Positions 18,338 through 27,945 of a stretch of 64,000 nt of DNA are shown in pieces. The stretch spans positions 62,001-126,000 of the forward strand of contig DATMAB010000006.1 in NCBI GenBank assembly GCA_035573675.1, given 5' to 3'. Position 1 is the first letter of the stretch. Every line of letters begins with the position of its first letter. The DNA is from Terriglobales bacterium. Its GTDB lineage: Bacteria; Acidobacteriota; Terriglobia; Terriglobales; Acidobacteriaceae. Position numbers and translations under genes: made by a program. A model generated the notes under the pieces. That model did no database searches. It was not told where the DNA came from and worked only from the letters and a program-made list of their open reading frames with translations.

Positions 18338-21300
18338 TCACTGATTGATTGATTCAACCGCCGTCTCCCCGCTCGCCGCCGCCAGCTTCTGGGCCACGTC
18401 TTTCAGCTTCCGCAAATCCAGCTTCCCCGTCCCGAGATAGGGGATGTTGTCGACGTGGAAGAACTGACCGGGCTTGGGTTTCCACAGCGGCGGCAGCTCA
18501 CAGTTGGCGAACTGTTCCAGTACCGGCTCCAGCTTCTCCTCGGGCAGGGTGTGCAGCACGATGAGCCGCTCGCCTTTCTTATCGTCCGGAACGCAGGTCA
18601 CGGCGAACACCTGCTCGGTGATATCGGCTATCTCCTGCAGCTTCTCCTCGATCTTCACATGCGGCACCATCTCGCCGGCAATTTTGGAGAAGCGGCTCAA
18701 CCGGTCCGACACGATCAGGAATCCGTCCAGGTCCATGGAGGCGATGTCGCCGGTGTTGTACCAGCCGCCGCGCAGCACCTCCGCGGTCTTCTCCGGGCGT
18801 CCCAGGTAGCCCGTCATCACGTTGGGACCGCGCACCAGCAGCAGCCCCGGTTGCCCGATCGGCACCGGCTCCTGCGTTTCCGGATGCACGATGCGCACGC
18901 TCACGCCCGGCAGCGGGTGCCCGATCGACCCCCGCTTGGCGCCCACCTGGCGGAATCCGGGCGCTCGATAATCGCGCGTGTTCACCGCCACGGCCGGCGC
19001 GCATTCGGTGCAGCCGTAGCCTTCGAGCGGGCGCAGGCCGAACGTGTCCTCGAACGCCATCGCCACGCGGTCCGGCAGCTTCTCCGCCCCCACCAGCACG
19101 AACTGCAGGCTGCCGAAGTCCTCCGGCGAGCAGCGCCGGATGTAGGCCTGCAGGAACGTCGGCGTCGCCACCAGGAACGTGGCCTGGTAGTCGCGCGCCA
19201 GCTCGCTGATGCCTTTGGCGTCCAGCGGATTGGGATGGAACACCACTCCCACACCCAGTGTCGCCGGCAGCCATAGCGTCACCGTGTACCCCATGGAGTG
19301 GAAGAACGGCAGGATGCCAAGGATGCGGTCCTTCGGGCGCAGCGCGAACGTCTGCGCGATCTGCTCCAGGTTCGAGCCGATGTTGAAGTGCGTGAGCATC
19401 ACGCCCTTGGGGTCGCCGGTCGAACCGCTGGAGAAGATCACCGTGGCCAGATCGTCGAGCGAGGTCCGTTTCTCTGCGCCTAGCGCCGTCTCCACCAGCT
19501 CCTCGGGGAACGTCCACGCGATCAGCAGCGACATCAGCTTCTCGTGTAGCCGCGGCTTCTCCACCACGTCTTCCAGGAAGACCGCGCGCGTCGGGACCTC
19601 GATCTTCACTTTCTCCAGGAAGAGCCGCGAGGTGATCACTGTCTGCAGGCTGCACTGCCGCGCGCACGACTCCAGCACCTCTGCGGACGCCGTGTAGTTC
19701 AGGTTCACCGGGATCTTGCCCAGGAACGAGGCCGCGATGTTCACCAGCGCGCCGCCCACCGAAGGCGGCAGCAGCACGCCCACCATCTCCTGGCCCTTCC
19801 ACACGCCGGCCAGGCGATGGGCTACGAACATGGCTTGTGTGAGCGTGGTCGCGAAACTCATGTGGGGCACACGTCCGTCGGCCATGGCGAAACGGAACGG
19901 ATGCCACCGCGCCCGCCGCAGGAACATGCGGTGCAACGGGCGCATGCGCGCGCGATGATGCTTGTAGGCTTCCGTCTGCAACTCCATCACCGCCTGCCGC
20001 ACCTCCATGGGGGTCGCCGAGGGCGACAGCGGCTTGCCGAAGCTCACCGTCACCGGATACGGCACGCGCCGCGGCACCTTCCACAGGAAGCGCCCGCGCT
20101 CGAAGCTGAAGATCGAGCCCCACACCTCGTCCAGATGCACCGGGATAATGGGCGCTTCGATGCCCTTCATGATCATCTCCAATCCCCGGCGGAAGGGCAG
20201 CAGGTGTCCGATGCGCGTAATCTGTCCTTCGGCGAAGATGCACACCACTTCGCCGTCGCGGATGGCGTCGCTGGCCGCGCGCAGCGAGCGGATCATCTCC
20301 CGCGGCCGCAGTTGCGACGAAATCGGAATGGCCCGCATGACCCTGGCGAACGGCTTCACGATGGGATGCTCGTAGATCCCTTTGAACATGATGAAGCGCA
20401 CCCGCCGGTCCGTGGCCGCCATCAGCAGCAGCGCGTCCACGAATGACAGGTGATTACAGACGAACAGCGCACCGCCTTTCTCCGGGATGTTGTCTCGTCC
20501 CTCCAGTCGGATGCGGTAGACGGAGTGCGTCAGCAGCACCAGTCCCAGGCGCAGCAGCGCGTCCGGCAGCAGGAAGATCGCGTACCCGGTCGTCGCCAGG
20601 GTCAGCACCGAACAGAACAGGAAGATCTCGTGCGGCCCCAGGCCCACTTGCGTGAGGGCGAAGTTGGCCGCCGCCGCCAGCCCCACGGCGATCCACGAGA
20701 TCAGGTTCGCGGCCGCGATCACGCCGCCCCGGCGCTCTTCCTCCGGGCGATGCTGCAGCAGTGCGTTGATGGGAACGATGAAGAACCCGGCGAAGAATCC
20801 CAGCAGGCCCAACAGTGCCAGCACTTCGCGGAAGCTGTGGCCGCCGTACGCCAGCGCCCCGCCGAAAATCATCATGCCCAGCGACCCCAGCGGCACCAGG
20901 CCGTACTCGATCTTGTTCCCGGAAAGGTAGCCGGCCGCCAAACTGCCCAGGCCGATGCCCACCGCGATGGCGGCCGAGAGATATCCGTTCTCCACGTAGC
21001 CCAGCCGCAGCACGTCGTTCCCGAAAAGCAGGATGTTCAGTTGCAACAGCGCGGCGATGAAGAAGAAGTAGGTGTTGCCGGCCACCGCCAGCACCAGCAC
21101 GCGGTCGCCGCGGATGTGCGTGATCTGCTCCCATAGTTCTGCCAGGAAATTGGCGCGAAACTTCTTTTCGGGATCGGCAGCGGCGAGGCGCGGGATCCCC
21201 GTGGCGAACGTCAGCCCGATCACGGCCAGTCCCAGCAGCAGCGCACCCGACCACGCCTGCCGTCCCGCGAACCACTCCGCCAGCAGCGGCCCGGCGATGA

Positions 21301-21784
21301 TGCCGGCGAGGATGGCCAGGAACGTTCCCAGTTCCAGCACGCCGTTGCCCCACGACAACCGCTTCTCCGGCAGCAGCTCAGGCAGGATGCCGTACTTCGT
21401 AGGCGCGAACAGCGCGCTCTGTGAACTCATCAGGAACAGCGCCGCCAGGCATAAGGGGATGTTGTGCAGCGCCAGGGCTGCCAGCGCCACCAGCATCACT
21501 CCGACTTCGAGCAACTTCGTGGCCAGCGCGACCGTGCGCTTGCTGAAGCGGTCGGCCAGAAAACCGCCGCTCATGGAGAACAGGATGGGCGGGGTGGCGA
21601 ACACGATGCCCAGCACCAGCACCAGCCGGTCGCGTTCCGCCGCCGGCAGGTTCATCCCCAGGATGAGGAAGAACAGCAGGTTCTTGAACGCGTTGTCGTT
21701 GAACGCGTTCTGGAACTGCGCTGCAATCAGGCACCAGAAGCCGCGCAGGCCGCCCGGCGGCAGGGCATCTTCGGCTCTCGCCAT
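18338..21784 (-). CDS. Acyl-phospholipid remodelling fusion: MFS transporter, PlsC acyltransferase and acyl-ACP/CoA synthetase
   Basis: Resembles Aas with a LplT-type flippase fused to it: imports lysophospholipid and re-acylates it. The 1148 residues show ~12 membrane helices of an MFS carrier (1-420), then a PlsC acyltransferase with the catalytic NHLSFVD (HX4D) motif, then an AMP-binding ligase with SSGSTGDPKGV as the ATP loop and a C-terminal DGFLIVSDRLSRFSKIAGEMV hinge. ATG 21784 is preferred over the TTG-region start at 21844 because TACAAT (21811-21816, minus) would place the transcript start downstream of 21844. The stop lies inside TGATTGAT repeats. Confidence 0.9.
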   Translation of the reverse strand: MARAEDALPPGGLRGFWCLIAAQFQNAFNDNAFKNLLFFLILGMNLPAAERDRLVLVLGIVFATPPILFSMSGGFLADRFSKRTVALATKLLEVGVMLVALAALALHNIPLCLAALFLMSSQSALFAPTKYGILPELLPEKRLSWGNGVLELGTFLAILAGIIAGPLLAEWFAGRQAWSGALLLGLAVIGLTFATGIPRLAAADPEKKFRANFLAELWEQITHIRGDRVLVLAVAGNTYFFFIAALLQLNILLFGNDVLRLGYVENGYLSAAIAVGIGLGSLAAGYLSGNKIEYGLVPLGSLGMMIFGGALAYGGHSFREVLALLGLLGFFAGFFIVPINALLQHRPEEERRGGVIAAANLISWIAVGLAAAANFALTQVGLGPHEIFLFCSVLTLATTGYAIFLLPDALLRLGLVLLTHSVYRIRLEGRDNIPEKGGALFVCNHLSFVDALLLMAATDRRVRFIMFKGIYEHPIVKPFARVMRAIPISSQLRPREMIRSLRAASDAIRDGEVVCIFAEGQITRIGHLLPFRRGLEMIMKGIEAPIIPVHLDEVWGSIFSFERGRFLWKVPRRVPYPVTVSFGKPLSPSATPMEVRQAVMELQTEAYKHHRARMRPLHRMFLRRARWHPFRFAMADGRVPHMSFATTLTQAMFVAHRLAGVWKGQEMVGVLLPPSVGGALVNIAASFLGKIPVNLNYTASAEVLESCARQCSLQTVITSRLFLEKVKIEVPTRAVFLEDVVEKPRLHEKLMSLLIAWTFPEELVETALGAEKRTSLDDLATVIFSSGSTGDPKGVMLTHFNIGSNLEQIAQTFALRPKDRILGILPFFHSMGYTVTLWLPATLGVGVVFHPNPLDAKGISELARDYQATFLVATPTFLQAYIRRCSPEDFGSLQFVLVGAEKLPDRVAMAFEDTFGLRPLEGYGCTECAPAVAVNTRDYRAPGFRQVGAKRGSIGHPLPGVSVRIVHPETQEPVPIGQPGLLLVRGPNVMTGYLGRPEKTAEVLRGGWYNTGDIASMDLDGFLIVSDRLSRFSKIAGEMVPHVKIEEKLQEIADITEQVFAVTCVPDDKKGERLIVLHTLPEEKLEPVLEQFANCELPPLWKPKPGQFFHVDNIPYLGTGKLDLRKLKDVAQKLAAASGETAVESINQ

Positions 21785-21849
21785 CCTCGCATTCCCCAAA
21801 GACTGGCGGGATTGTACCGTTCCTTCCCACAGCGCAGCCACCATTGCTC

Positions 21850-22641
21850 ATGCATCGCCCCCGGGAGCACAATGACGCCGTGCCCGGTGCGAACCATCTC
21901 GCCGTCGAATTCCGCCAGGTTTCCTTCCGGGCGGGCGAGCGCACGCTGCTCGCGGACCTCAATCTCGAGGTGCGTGCCGGTGAAACCCTGGTGCTGCTGG
22001 GCCGCAGCGGATCGGGCAAGACCACCGCGCTCAAACTCATCAATCGGCTGCTGGAGCCGAGCGCGGGCGAGGTCCGCGTCGAGGGCCGCTCCACTCGCGA
22101 GTGGGATGCCATCGCCCTGCGCCGTCGCATCGGCTACGTCATCCAGGAGACCGGCCTCTTTCCCCATTTCACCGTCGAGCGCAACGTGGAAGTGGTGCCG
22201 CGCCTGGAACGCTGGCCGGAAGAGCGCCGCCGCGCCCGCGTGGAAGAACTCCTGGCACTGGTGGGCCTGGAACCAGCGCAGTTCCGCGCGCGCTACCCGC
22301 ACCAGCTCTCCGGCGGACAACGCCAGAGGGTGGGCGTGGCGCGGGCGCTCGCCGCCGACCCTCCCATCCTGCTGATGGACGAGCCCTTCGGCGCGCTCGA
22401 TCCGCTGACTCGGGCGGAGATTCAGCGCGAATTCCTCGCTCTGCAGCGCCGCCTGGCCAAGACCATCGTCTTCGTCACCCACGACCTGCGCGAAGCGCTG
22501 CTGCTCGGAACGCGCATCGGGCTGGTGGACGAAGGCCGCCTGCTCGGCCTGTACTCGCCGGAGGAGTTCACGCGTTCGACCGATGCAGCGGTGGTGTCCT
22601 ACTTGGCGGCGTTTCGCGGCGTGGACGGAGGCGCGCCCTAG
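21850..22641 (+). CDS. Osmoprotectant (glycine betaine/choline-type) ABC transporter ATP-binding protein
   Basis: 263-residue ATPase of the OpuCA/ProV type. Walker A is GRSGSGKTT, the signature LSGGQRQRVGVARALA and Walker B ILLMDEPFGALD, with the H-loop in VTHDLREALLLG. It lacks the C-terminal CBS pair that senses ionic strength in OpuCA/OpuA, so osmotic gating would have to be different. ATG 21850 is the first ATG; TTG 21844 and GTG 21880 are alternatives. The permease and binding-protein genes follow, but only after a 640-bp gap. Confidence 0.88.
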   Translation: MHRPREHNDAVPGANHLAVEFRQVSFRAGERTLLADLNLEVRAGETLVLLGRSGSGKTTALKLINRLLEPSAGEVRVEGRSTREWDAIALRRRIGYVIQETGLFPHFTVERNVEVVPRLERWPEERRRARVEELLALVGLEPAQFRARYPHQLSGGQRQRVGVARALAADPPILLMDEPFGALDPLTRAEIQREFLALQRRLAKTIVFVTHDLREALLLGTRIGLVDEGRLLGLYSPEEFTRSTDAAVVSYLAAFRGVDGGAP

Positions 22642-23067
22642 ATCCTGTCAAGCAGTTTTTTTCTTGGGGGCGATGAGAACAAGAGGGGCGAGGGACCCGC
22701 AGGCCCGCAGGGCCGGAACAGATTAGCCCAGCCCGTAAGGGCTGGGTACCGGTGGAGGTAGGATGCGGCCAGCCCGTGAAGCGGGCGACACGGAGGAGGC
22801 CACAAGTGCCGCAATCCTTCGTCAGCAACATGCTCCCTGTCGAACTCGTCGTTGAAGCTGCTAGTCTTACGCCATGTCTTGGGGAGCCGTAGTGGCGGAA
22901 GCGGTTTGAACTGTCGTTGAGCAGTTTTCCCTCGCGCTCACCGAAGAACTGTTCGGCAAGGGCTTCCGGAGCAAGAAGCGAAAGCCACCGACCCTCCCGC
23001 CTCTCCTGTCGTCCGCTGACCCTCTGCAGTAACTTGCAAGAAATCAGCCCATCGCGCAAAGAATCTC

Positions 23068-23096
23068 TTGACACCCCATTGTCTTTTTGTTATTAT
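23068..23096 (+). promoter_or_regulatory. Near-consensus sigma-70 promoter of the osmoprotectant permease
   Basis: TTGACA at 23068-23073, a 17-bp spacer, and TATTAT at 23091-23096. This is the closest match to consensus in the window. Predicted start near 23103. Confidence 0.75.
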
Positions 23097-23102
23097 TCAA
23101 CT

Positions 23103-23152
23103 GCTGTGATTGATTCACAGCTAAGTCCTTCGGAATCAAAGACCGAGGACTT
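23103..23152 (+). promoter_or_regulatory. Operator-like palindrome and leader hairpin
   Basis: GCTGTGA-TTGAT-TCACAGC (23103-23121) is a perfect 7-bp inverted repeat placed exactly at the predicted transcript start. It is followed by a second stem, TAAGTCCT(T)CGG paired with CCGAGGACTTA (23122-23153), with one bulged base. They could be a repressor site, a 5' stabilising hairpin, or both. Confidence 0.5.
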
Positions 23153-23281
23153 AAGCTCTTTGAAATCAAAGACCTCCGCACACCGCGACCGGCAAGTCCT
23201 GTGTTTTCAAAGACCCAGGGTATAGGGGGAGGGGGTATTGCCGCTCGTCTTTTCTCCCCGGCCGGAGTACCCTCTCCACCC

Positions 23282-23911
23282 ATGTTCGACTTCCTGCTGA
23301 AGTATCGGGCTGAAATCTTCACCCTGAGCCTGGAGCACTTGTGGCTGGTAGGCGCGGCGATGGCGCTGGCGGTGGGCATTGGGCTGCCGCTGGGTGTTTT
23401 GCTCACGCGCGTGCCGGGACTGAGGCGTGCGGTGCTGGGTTCGGCCAACGTCATGCAGACCATTCCCAGCCTGGCGTTGTTTGGCTTCTTGTTGCCGCTG
23501 CCCTGGCTGGGAGCGCGCGCCGACCGCCTGGCCATCACCGCGCTGACGCTCTATGCCCTGCTGCCCATCATCCGCAACACCTACACCGGCATCATGGGCG
23601 TGGACCCGGCAGTGCGTGAGACCGCACGCGGCATGGGCATGACCGACGGCCAGGTGCTGTGGCAGGTGGAATTGCCGCTGGCACTGGGCGTCATCCTGGC
23701 CGGCGTGCGGGTGGCGGCGGTGATCAGCGTGGGCGTGGCGACCATCGCCGCCGCCATCGGCGCGGGCGGCCTGGGCGAGTTCATCTTCCGGGGCGTGGCC
23801 AGCGTCAACAACCAGTTGATCCTGGCCGGAGCGGTGCCCGCGGCCGCGCTGGCCTTGCTCGCCGATCAGGGATTGGGATTGCTCGAACGGCGCTTGCGGC
23901 CTGCGGCGTAA
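23282..23911 (+). CDS. Osmoprotectant ABC transporter permease (OpuCB/ProW type)
   Basis: 209 residues with five or six transmembrane helices and the permease EAA-type loop (VDPAVRETARGMGMTDGQVLWQVELPLALGVILAGVR). The sequence VMQTIPSLALFGFLLPL is typical of the OpuCB/OpuCD/YehY group. ATG 23282 is chosen by match to the family start; the frame is open for 27 codons upstream without a good ribosome site. Only one permease gene is present, so the transporter is presumably a permease homodimer. The binding-protein gene follows 125 bp downstream. Confidence 0.9.
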   Translation: MFDFLLKYRAEIFTLSLEHLWLVGAAMALAVGIGLPLGVLLTRVPGLRRAVLGSANVMQTIPSLALFGFLLPLPWLGARADRLAITALTLYALLPIIRNTYTGIMGVDPAVRETARGMGMTDGQVLWQVELPLALGVILAGVRVAAVISVGVATIAAAIGAGGLGEFIFRGVASVNNQLILAGAVPAAALALLADQGLGLLERRLRPAA

Positions 23912-23924
23912 CGAAAGGGAGATT

Positions 23925-24013
23925 GGCGCTGCATGGCCATGCTGAGCGAAGCGGAGCATCCCTATCTCCGACAATCGCACTCGAGTAGGGATTCCTAGCT
24001 TCGCTCGGAAATG
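23925..24013. repeat. Dispersed intergenic repeat
   Basis: The segment reads as the pair GCTGAGCGAAGCGGAGCATCC and GGGATTCCTAGCTTCGCTCGG, complementary in part (CGAAGC/GCTTCG). Elements of this style are common between genes in Acidobacteriota. It lies between the permease and the binding-protein genes and may form a hairpin in their joint transcript. Confidence 0.5.
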
Positions 24014-24036
24014 ACTTGAGGACGGCCGCGAATCAG

Positions 24037-24915
24037 ATGAAGCGATTGCGATGCATCGCGCTTCTGGCGCTCGTTGCACTCGCGGGCTGCGGCCCCGCGC
24101 GCGAAGAGCGCATCGTCATCGGCTCGAAGAACTTCACCGAGCAAGTCGTTCTGGGCGAACTGATGGCGCAGCACATCGAAGCGCGCACCGGGCTGCCCGT
24201 CGAGCGGCGCTTTTACCTGGCAGGCAGCTACATCTGCCATCAGGCGATTCTCGCGGGCCGCCTCGATCTGTATGTCGAATACACGGGCACGGCGCTCTCG
24301 GCCATCCTGAAGCAGGAGCCACACGGAACCAGCGCGGAAGTGCTGGAGCGCGTGCGGCACGGTTACGGCGAGCAGTTCGGCCTGGAAGTGGGTGAGCCGC
24401 TGGGCTTCAACAACACCTTTGCCATGGTGATTCGCGGCGAGGACGCACAGCGGCTGAATTTGCGCACGCTCTCGCAATCAGCGGCGCAGGCGCCGCGGTG
24501 GCGATTAGGCATCGGCTACGAATTCCTGGAGCGGCCCGACGGCTACAAGGGCCTGGTCGCCACCTACGGCCTGCGTTTCGCCGAGCCGCCGCGGGTGATG
24601 GACCTGGGACTGCTCTATCGTGCGCTCCAGGAAAGACAGGTGGATATGGTCGCGGGCAGCGCCACCGATGGCGTAATCTCCGCGCTGGGCATGGTGGTGC
24701 TGGAGGATGATCGGCATTACTTCCCGCCCTACGATGCGGTGCCCATCGTGCGCAGGGAAACGCTCGCGCGGCATTCGCAGGTGCGCGCCGCTCTGGCCGA
24801 ACTGGCGGGCCGCATCACCGAGGACGACATGCGCCGCCTGAACTACGCCGTGGATGGCGAGCATCGCGACGTGAAAGACGTGGTGCGCGAGTTCCGGCAG
24901 GCGAAGGGATTGTGA
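24037..24915 (+). CDS. Osmoprotectant ABC transporter substrate-binding lipoprotein (OpuCC type)
   Basis: 292 residues starting with a lipoprotein signal MKRLRCIALLALVALAGC, so the mature protein is anchored at Cys18. The binding domain shows IVIGSKNFTEQVVLGELMAQ and YVEYTGTALSAIL, diagnostic for the quaternary-ammonium (glycine betaine, choline, carnitine) binding family. ATG 24037 is preferred to TTG 24016 because the signal peptide then starts MKR. It lies in the same transcription unit as the permease. Confidence 0.92.
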   Translation: MKRLRCIALLALVALAGCGPAREERIVIGSKNFTEQVVLGELMAQHIEARTGLPVERRFYLAGSYICHQAILAGRLDLYVEYTGTALSAILKQEPHGTSAEVLERVRHGYGEQFGLEVGEPLGFNNTFAMVIRGEDAQRLNLRTLSQSAAQAPRWRLGIGYEFLERPDGYKGLVATYGLRFAEPPRVMDLGLLYRALQERQVDMVAGSATDGVISALGMVVLEDDRHYFPPYDAVPIVRRETLARHSQVRAALAELAGRITEDDMRRLNYAVDGEHRDVKDVVREFRQAKGL

Positions 24916-24969
24916 TAGGTTGCAGGCCGTCCTCAAGCTGAGCACGTTCATGCGCAATGAAGGTGATCT

Positions 24970-26229
24970 ATGCAACAAACTCGTCCTCGATTTCTAGGTT
25001 GGGGTTGGAAGCTCGCACTGCCACGCATGGCGCTCGCGGCCCTGGTTGCAATACCGCTGCCGGCAATCGGCGCCGAGAAGCCGAAGGTGCGCGCCATCAC
25101 CGCTTTCGTGAAGCTGGATCGCGCGCGTTACCAGCACCAGGTGCACGAGGCGCTGGGGATGCTGCGGCAGGCACGGCAGGCGTTCCAGCAGGCGGGATAC
25201 GAGGTGCAGTCGCTGCGCATCGCCACGCAGCCCTTCCCGGAGTATGTGCGCGGGCTGTCGCGGGAGGAAGCGCTGGCCTTCTTCAAGGAGTACGACGAGC
25301 TGGCGCGCGCCGAGCAGTTCGACCCGGCGATCGGCCCGGCGATGCCGCTGGACTCGGACGATGCGGCGCAGGCCGATCTGCTTGTGGACATCCTGCGCCA
25401 GACCAAGCTGTTGAATGCCAGCCTCACGGTGGCCGATGAGCAAGGGGTGCACTGGAGAGGAGTTCGGGCCGCGGCCCGAATCGTCAAGTCGCTCAGCGAA
25501 ACGTCGCCGCAGGCCAACTTCAACTTTGCGGCCGCGGCGCGCGTCCCCTCGGGCACGCCGTTTTTCCCCGCCGCGTATCACAACGGCGAAGGACACGAGT
25601 TTGCCATCGGCCTGGAGTCAGCCAACGTAGTGGCCGAAGCGCTGGCTTCGTCGCGGGACCCGGAACTGGCACGGCATGCGCTGGAACTGGCGCTCGGGCA
25701 ATACGCCGACCAGATCGAGCAGGTCGCACTTACCGTGGAACTGCGCACGGGATGGAAGTATGGAGGGCTCGATCTTTCGCCCGCGCCGCTGAAACAGGTC
25801 TCGATCGGCGCGGCCATCGAAGGCTTCACCGGCCACCACGTGGGTGCGAGCGGCACCATGACCGCCGTGGCCGTGATCACCGGCGTGCTGCGCTCGCTGC
25901 CGGTGAAGCGCGCCGGTTATTCCGGGCTGATGCTGCCGGTGCTGGAGGACGAAACGCTGGCCCGGCGCTGGAGCGAAGGCGCCATCACGGTGGACGAACT
26001 GCTGGCTTACTCGGCGGTGTGCGGCACCGGCCTCGATACCGTCCCGCTACCGGGCGAGATCACGGCCGAGCAACTGGAGCGCATCATCGGCGACATGGCG
26101 ACCATGGCCGTGCGCTTGCAGAAGCCTCTTTCCGCGCGCCTGATGCCGGTGGCCGGAAAACGCGCCGGCGACAAGACGGAGTTCAACGATCCGTTCCTGG
26201 TGAATGCGGTCTTACAACCGCTGCCTTAA
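24970..26229 (+). CDS. Secreted DUF711 family protein
   Basis: 419 residues. A signal peptide (to ~GAEKP, residue 35) precedes a DUF711 (PFL-like) domain, with conserved stretches such as IGLESANVVAEAL and SIGAAIEGFTGHHVGASGTMTAVAVITGVL. Cytoplasmic members (UPF0210) are paired with an ACT-domain regulator; this one is exported and alone, which is the unusual point. The gene begins 54 nt after the binding protein and may be co-transcribed with it. Function unknown. Confidence 0.82.
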   Translation: MQQTRPRFLGWGWKLALPRMALAALVAIPLPAIGAEKPKVRAITAFVKLDRARYQHQVHEALGMLRQARQAFQQAGYEVQSLRIATQPFPEYVRGLSREEALAFFKEYDELARAEQFDPAIGPAMPLDSDDAAQADLLVDILRQTKLLNASLTVADEQGVHWRGVRAAARIVKSLSETSPQANFNFAAAARVPSGTPFFPAAYHNGEGHEFAIGLESANVVAEALASSRDPELARHALELALGQYADQIEQVALTVELRTGWKYGGLDLSPAPLKQVSIGAAIEGFTGHHVGASGTMTAVAVITGVLRSLPVKRAGYSGLMLPVLEDETLARRWSEGAITVDELLAYSAVCGTGLDTVPLPGEITAEQLERIIGDMATMAVRLQKPLSARLMPVAGKRAGDKTEFNDPFLVNAVLQPLP

Positions 26230-26328
26230 GAGGACTCCGCCCAGGATTTGCACCGATAACACGGATTTCCAAGCATGAACACTTCGGTTTGCATCGGCGT
26301 TCATCTGTGGTGAATCCGCAGCTGTCTC

Positions 26329-27852
26329 TTAACGAAGAAATGGCATCGCCCAGTGGACCAGGGCCACGATGACGACGATACCGGCCAGGTCCAGCAACAG
26401 GCCGTAGCGGATCATGCGGCCCAGCGGGATGTACCCCGAGCCGTAGACGATGGCGTTGCACGGGGTGGAAACGGGCAGCATGAAGCCCAGGCTGGCAGCG
26501 AAGGTCGCGCCGAGCGCGGGCTCGAGCGGGTCCAGGCCTGAGGCGCGCGCGATGGCGATGACGACCGGAACGATCATGTTCGCAGAGGCGGTATTCGACG
26601 TGGTCTCGGAGAGCAGCACGGCCGCGACCGTGGAAGCGATGAGCAGGCCGAGTGAGCCGTGCAGAGGCAGCAGGCCGGTGATGCCGCGGCCGACCGCTTC
26701 CGCCAATCCGGTCTGGAAGCTGAGCACACCCAGCGCAAAGCCGCCCCCGTAGAGCAGCACGACGCCCCAGTCGATCTTTACCGCTTCTTCCCAGGTGATG
26801 GCGCGGCGATCGCCGTCGCCCGGCAGCAGGAACAGCAGCAGCGCTCCGACCAGAGCGGCCACGGCTTCCGGCAGGCGCTCGGAGAGCAGGCGGTAGGCCG
26901 GGCTGTTCGCACCGGCGAACAAGCCCACGAAACCGGGAACGACCCACAAGGCCACGGTGACCAGGAAGGCGGCGAAGGTGGACTTCTGCGCGCGCGTCCA
27001 GGGTCCGAGCTTCTGCTTTTCGCGATGCAGCATTTGGCTGCCGCCGGGGATTTCCGCCACGCCCGCGCCGCTCAGGTAGTTCAGGTAGGCGAACAGGAAG
27101 AAATAGAGCAGCAGCACGACGGGCGCGCCGATCATCACCCAACGGAAGAAGGGGAACTCGACGCCGGCAAGCTGGCGGATGAAGCTGAGGCCGATGAGGT
27201 TGGGCGGCGTGCCGATGGGCGTGGCCAGGCCCCCGATGGAGGCCGCGAACGAGGTCATGAGCATGAGCCCGGTGGCATAGCGGCGTGCGGAGACGCCGCC
27301 CACGCCGTCCGTGTACTCGAACAGGAAGGCCAGAATGGACAAGCCGATGGCGAACATCATGGCAGTCGTGGCGGTGTTGGAAATCCACGCCGAGGAAAAC
27401 GCGGTGACCGCGCCGAAGGCGAACAGGATGCGTCCCGGGCGCGCACCCACCCAGCGCAGAGAGAGCACGCCGAAAGCCAGCCTGCGGTGCAGGTTGTGGA
27501 CGAACAGAGCGCGCGCCAGAATGAAGGCGCCGATGAACAGGAACATCAACGGGTCGGCGAAGGGAGCGAACACGTCCTTGGCGGGCGCCACCTCGAGCAG
27601 CACGCAGGCCGCGGCGCCGGCCAGCGCCGTCACGGGCAGCGGCAGTGCCTCGCTCATCCAGAGCACGACCACCGCCACCATCACCGCCGCCAGACGGTGC
27701 GCCTCGGGCGGAAGATTCGGGAAGGGCGCGAGCAGCACCGCGAGAAACGCGGCCGGCGCCAGCCACAGGCCGACGCGGCGGCGCAGGCGCTCGAAGCGCA
27801 TTTCGCCGGCGCTCAGCTTTTCCAGCGCGTGATGTGGAGGATCCACGGCCAC
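26329..27852 (-). CDS. SLC13/DASS-family sodium:anion symporter
   Basis: 507 residues with about 11-12 membrane segments. The two Ser-Asn-Thr signatures of the DASS fold are present: AWISNTATTAMM near residue 160 and SETTSNTASANMIVPV near residue 425; these line the Na+ and dicarboxylate sites. Dicarboxylate, citrate or sulfate may be the substrate; the sequence does not say which. ATG 27801 (MRFERLRRR) is a possible later start. Diverges from the AzgA gene, 93 bp away. The 99 bp upstream of its stop side contain tandem-like repeats. Confidence 0.9.
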   Translation of the reverse strand: MAVDPPHHALEKLSAGEMRFERLRRRVGLWLAPAAFLAVLLAPFPNLPPEAHRLAAVMVAVVVLWMSEALPLPVTALAGAAACVLLEVAPAKDVFAPFADPLMFLFIGAFILARALFVHNLHRRLAFGVLSLRWVGARPGRILFAFGAVTAFSSAWISNTATTAMMFAIGLSILAFLFEYTDGVGGVSARRYATGLMLMTSFAASIGGLATPIGTPPNLIGLSFIRQLAGVEFPFFRWVMIGAPVVLLLYFFLFAYLNYLSGAGVAEIPGGSQMLHREKQKLGPWTRAQKSTFAAFLVTVALWVVPGFVGLFAGANSPAYRLLSERLPEAVAALVGALLLFLLPGDGDRRAITWEEAVKIDWGVVLLYGGGFALGVLSFQTGLAEAVGRGITGLLPLHGSLGLLIASTVAAVLLSETTSNTASANMIVPVVIAIARASGLDPLEPALGATFAASLGFMLPVSTPCNAIVYGSGYIPLGRMIRYGLLLDLAGIVVIVALVHWAMPFLR

Positions 27853-27945
27853 GGGCGAGCAAGGTAAACGGCGCAGGAGCGGGACGTCAAACGGCGGACA
27901 TTGTCCGCTTATGAAGATGAATGGCCTGCTCGGGGGTAGGGTTCA

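Larger units (their letters stand above)
22642..23281. other. Non-coding gap within the osmoprotectant transporter locus
   Basis: No supported gene. 22690-22800 contains hairpin repeats of the kind CAGCCCGTAAGGGCTGGG and AGCCCGTGAAGCGGGCG, related in style to those at 61300-61395. 22800-23060 shows nothing recognisable; an open frame on the minus strand there has no family features. From 23068 on lie a promoter and a structured leader for the permease gene. TCAAAGACC occurs three times (23136, 23166 and 23207). Confidence 0.55.

Noticed and set aside
22568-23074. 168-residue open frame on the minus strand between the osmoprotectant ATPase and permease genes
   Set aside because: Runs through hairpin repeats and the end of the ATPase gene; no hydrophobic core pattern or known motif.
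23103-23121. CRP site at the osmoprotectant permease promoter
   Set aside because: The arms TGTGA and TCACA are 5, not 6, bases apart and lie at +1, so this palindrome does not fit CRP; kept as an unassigned operator or hairpin.
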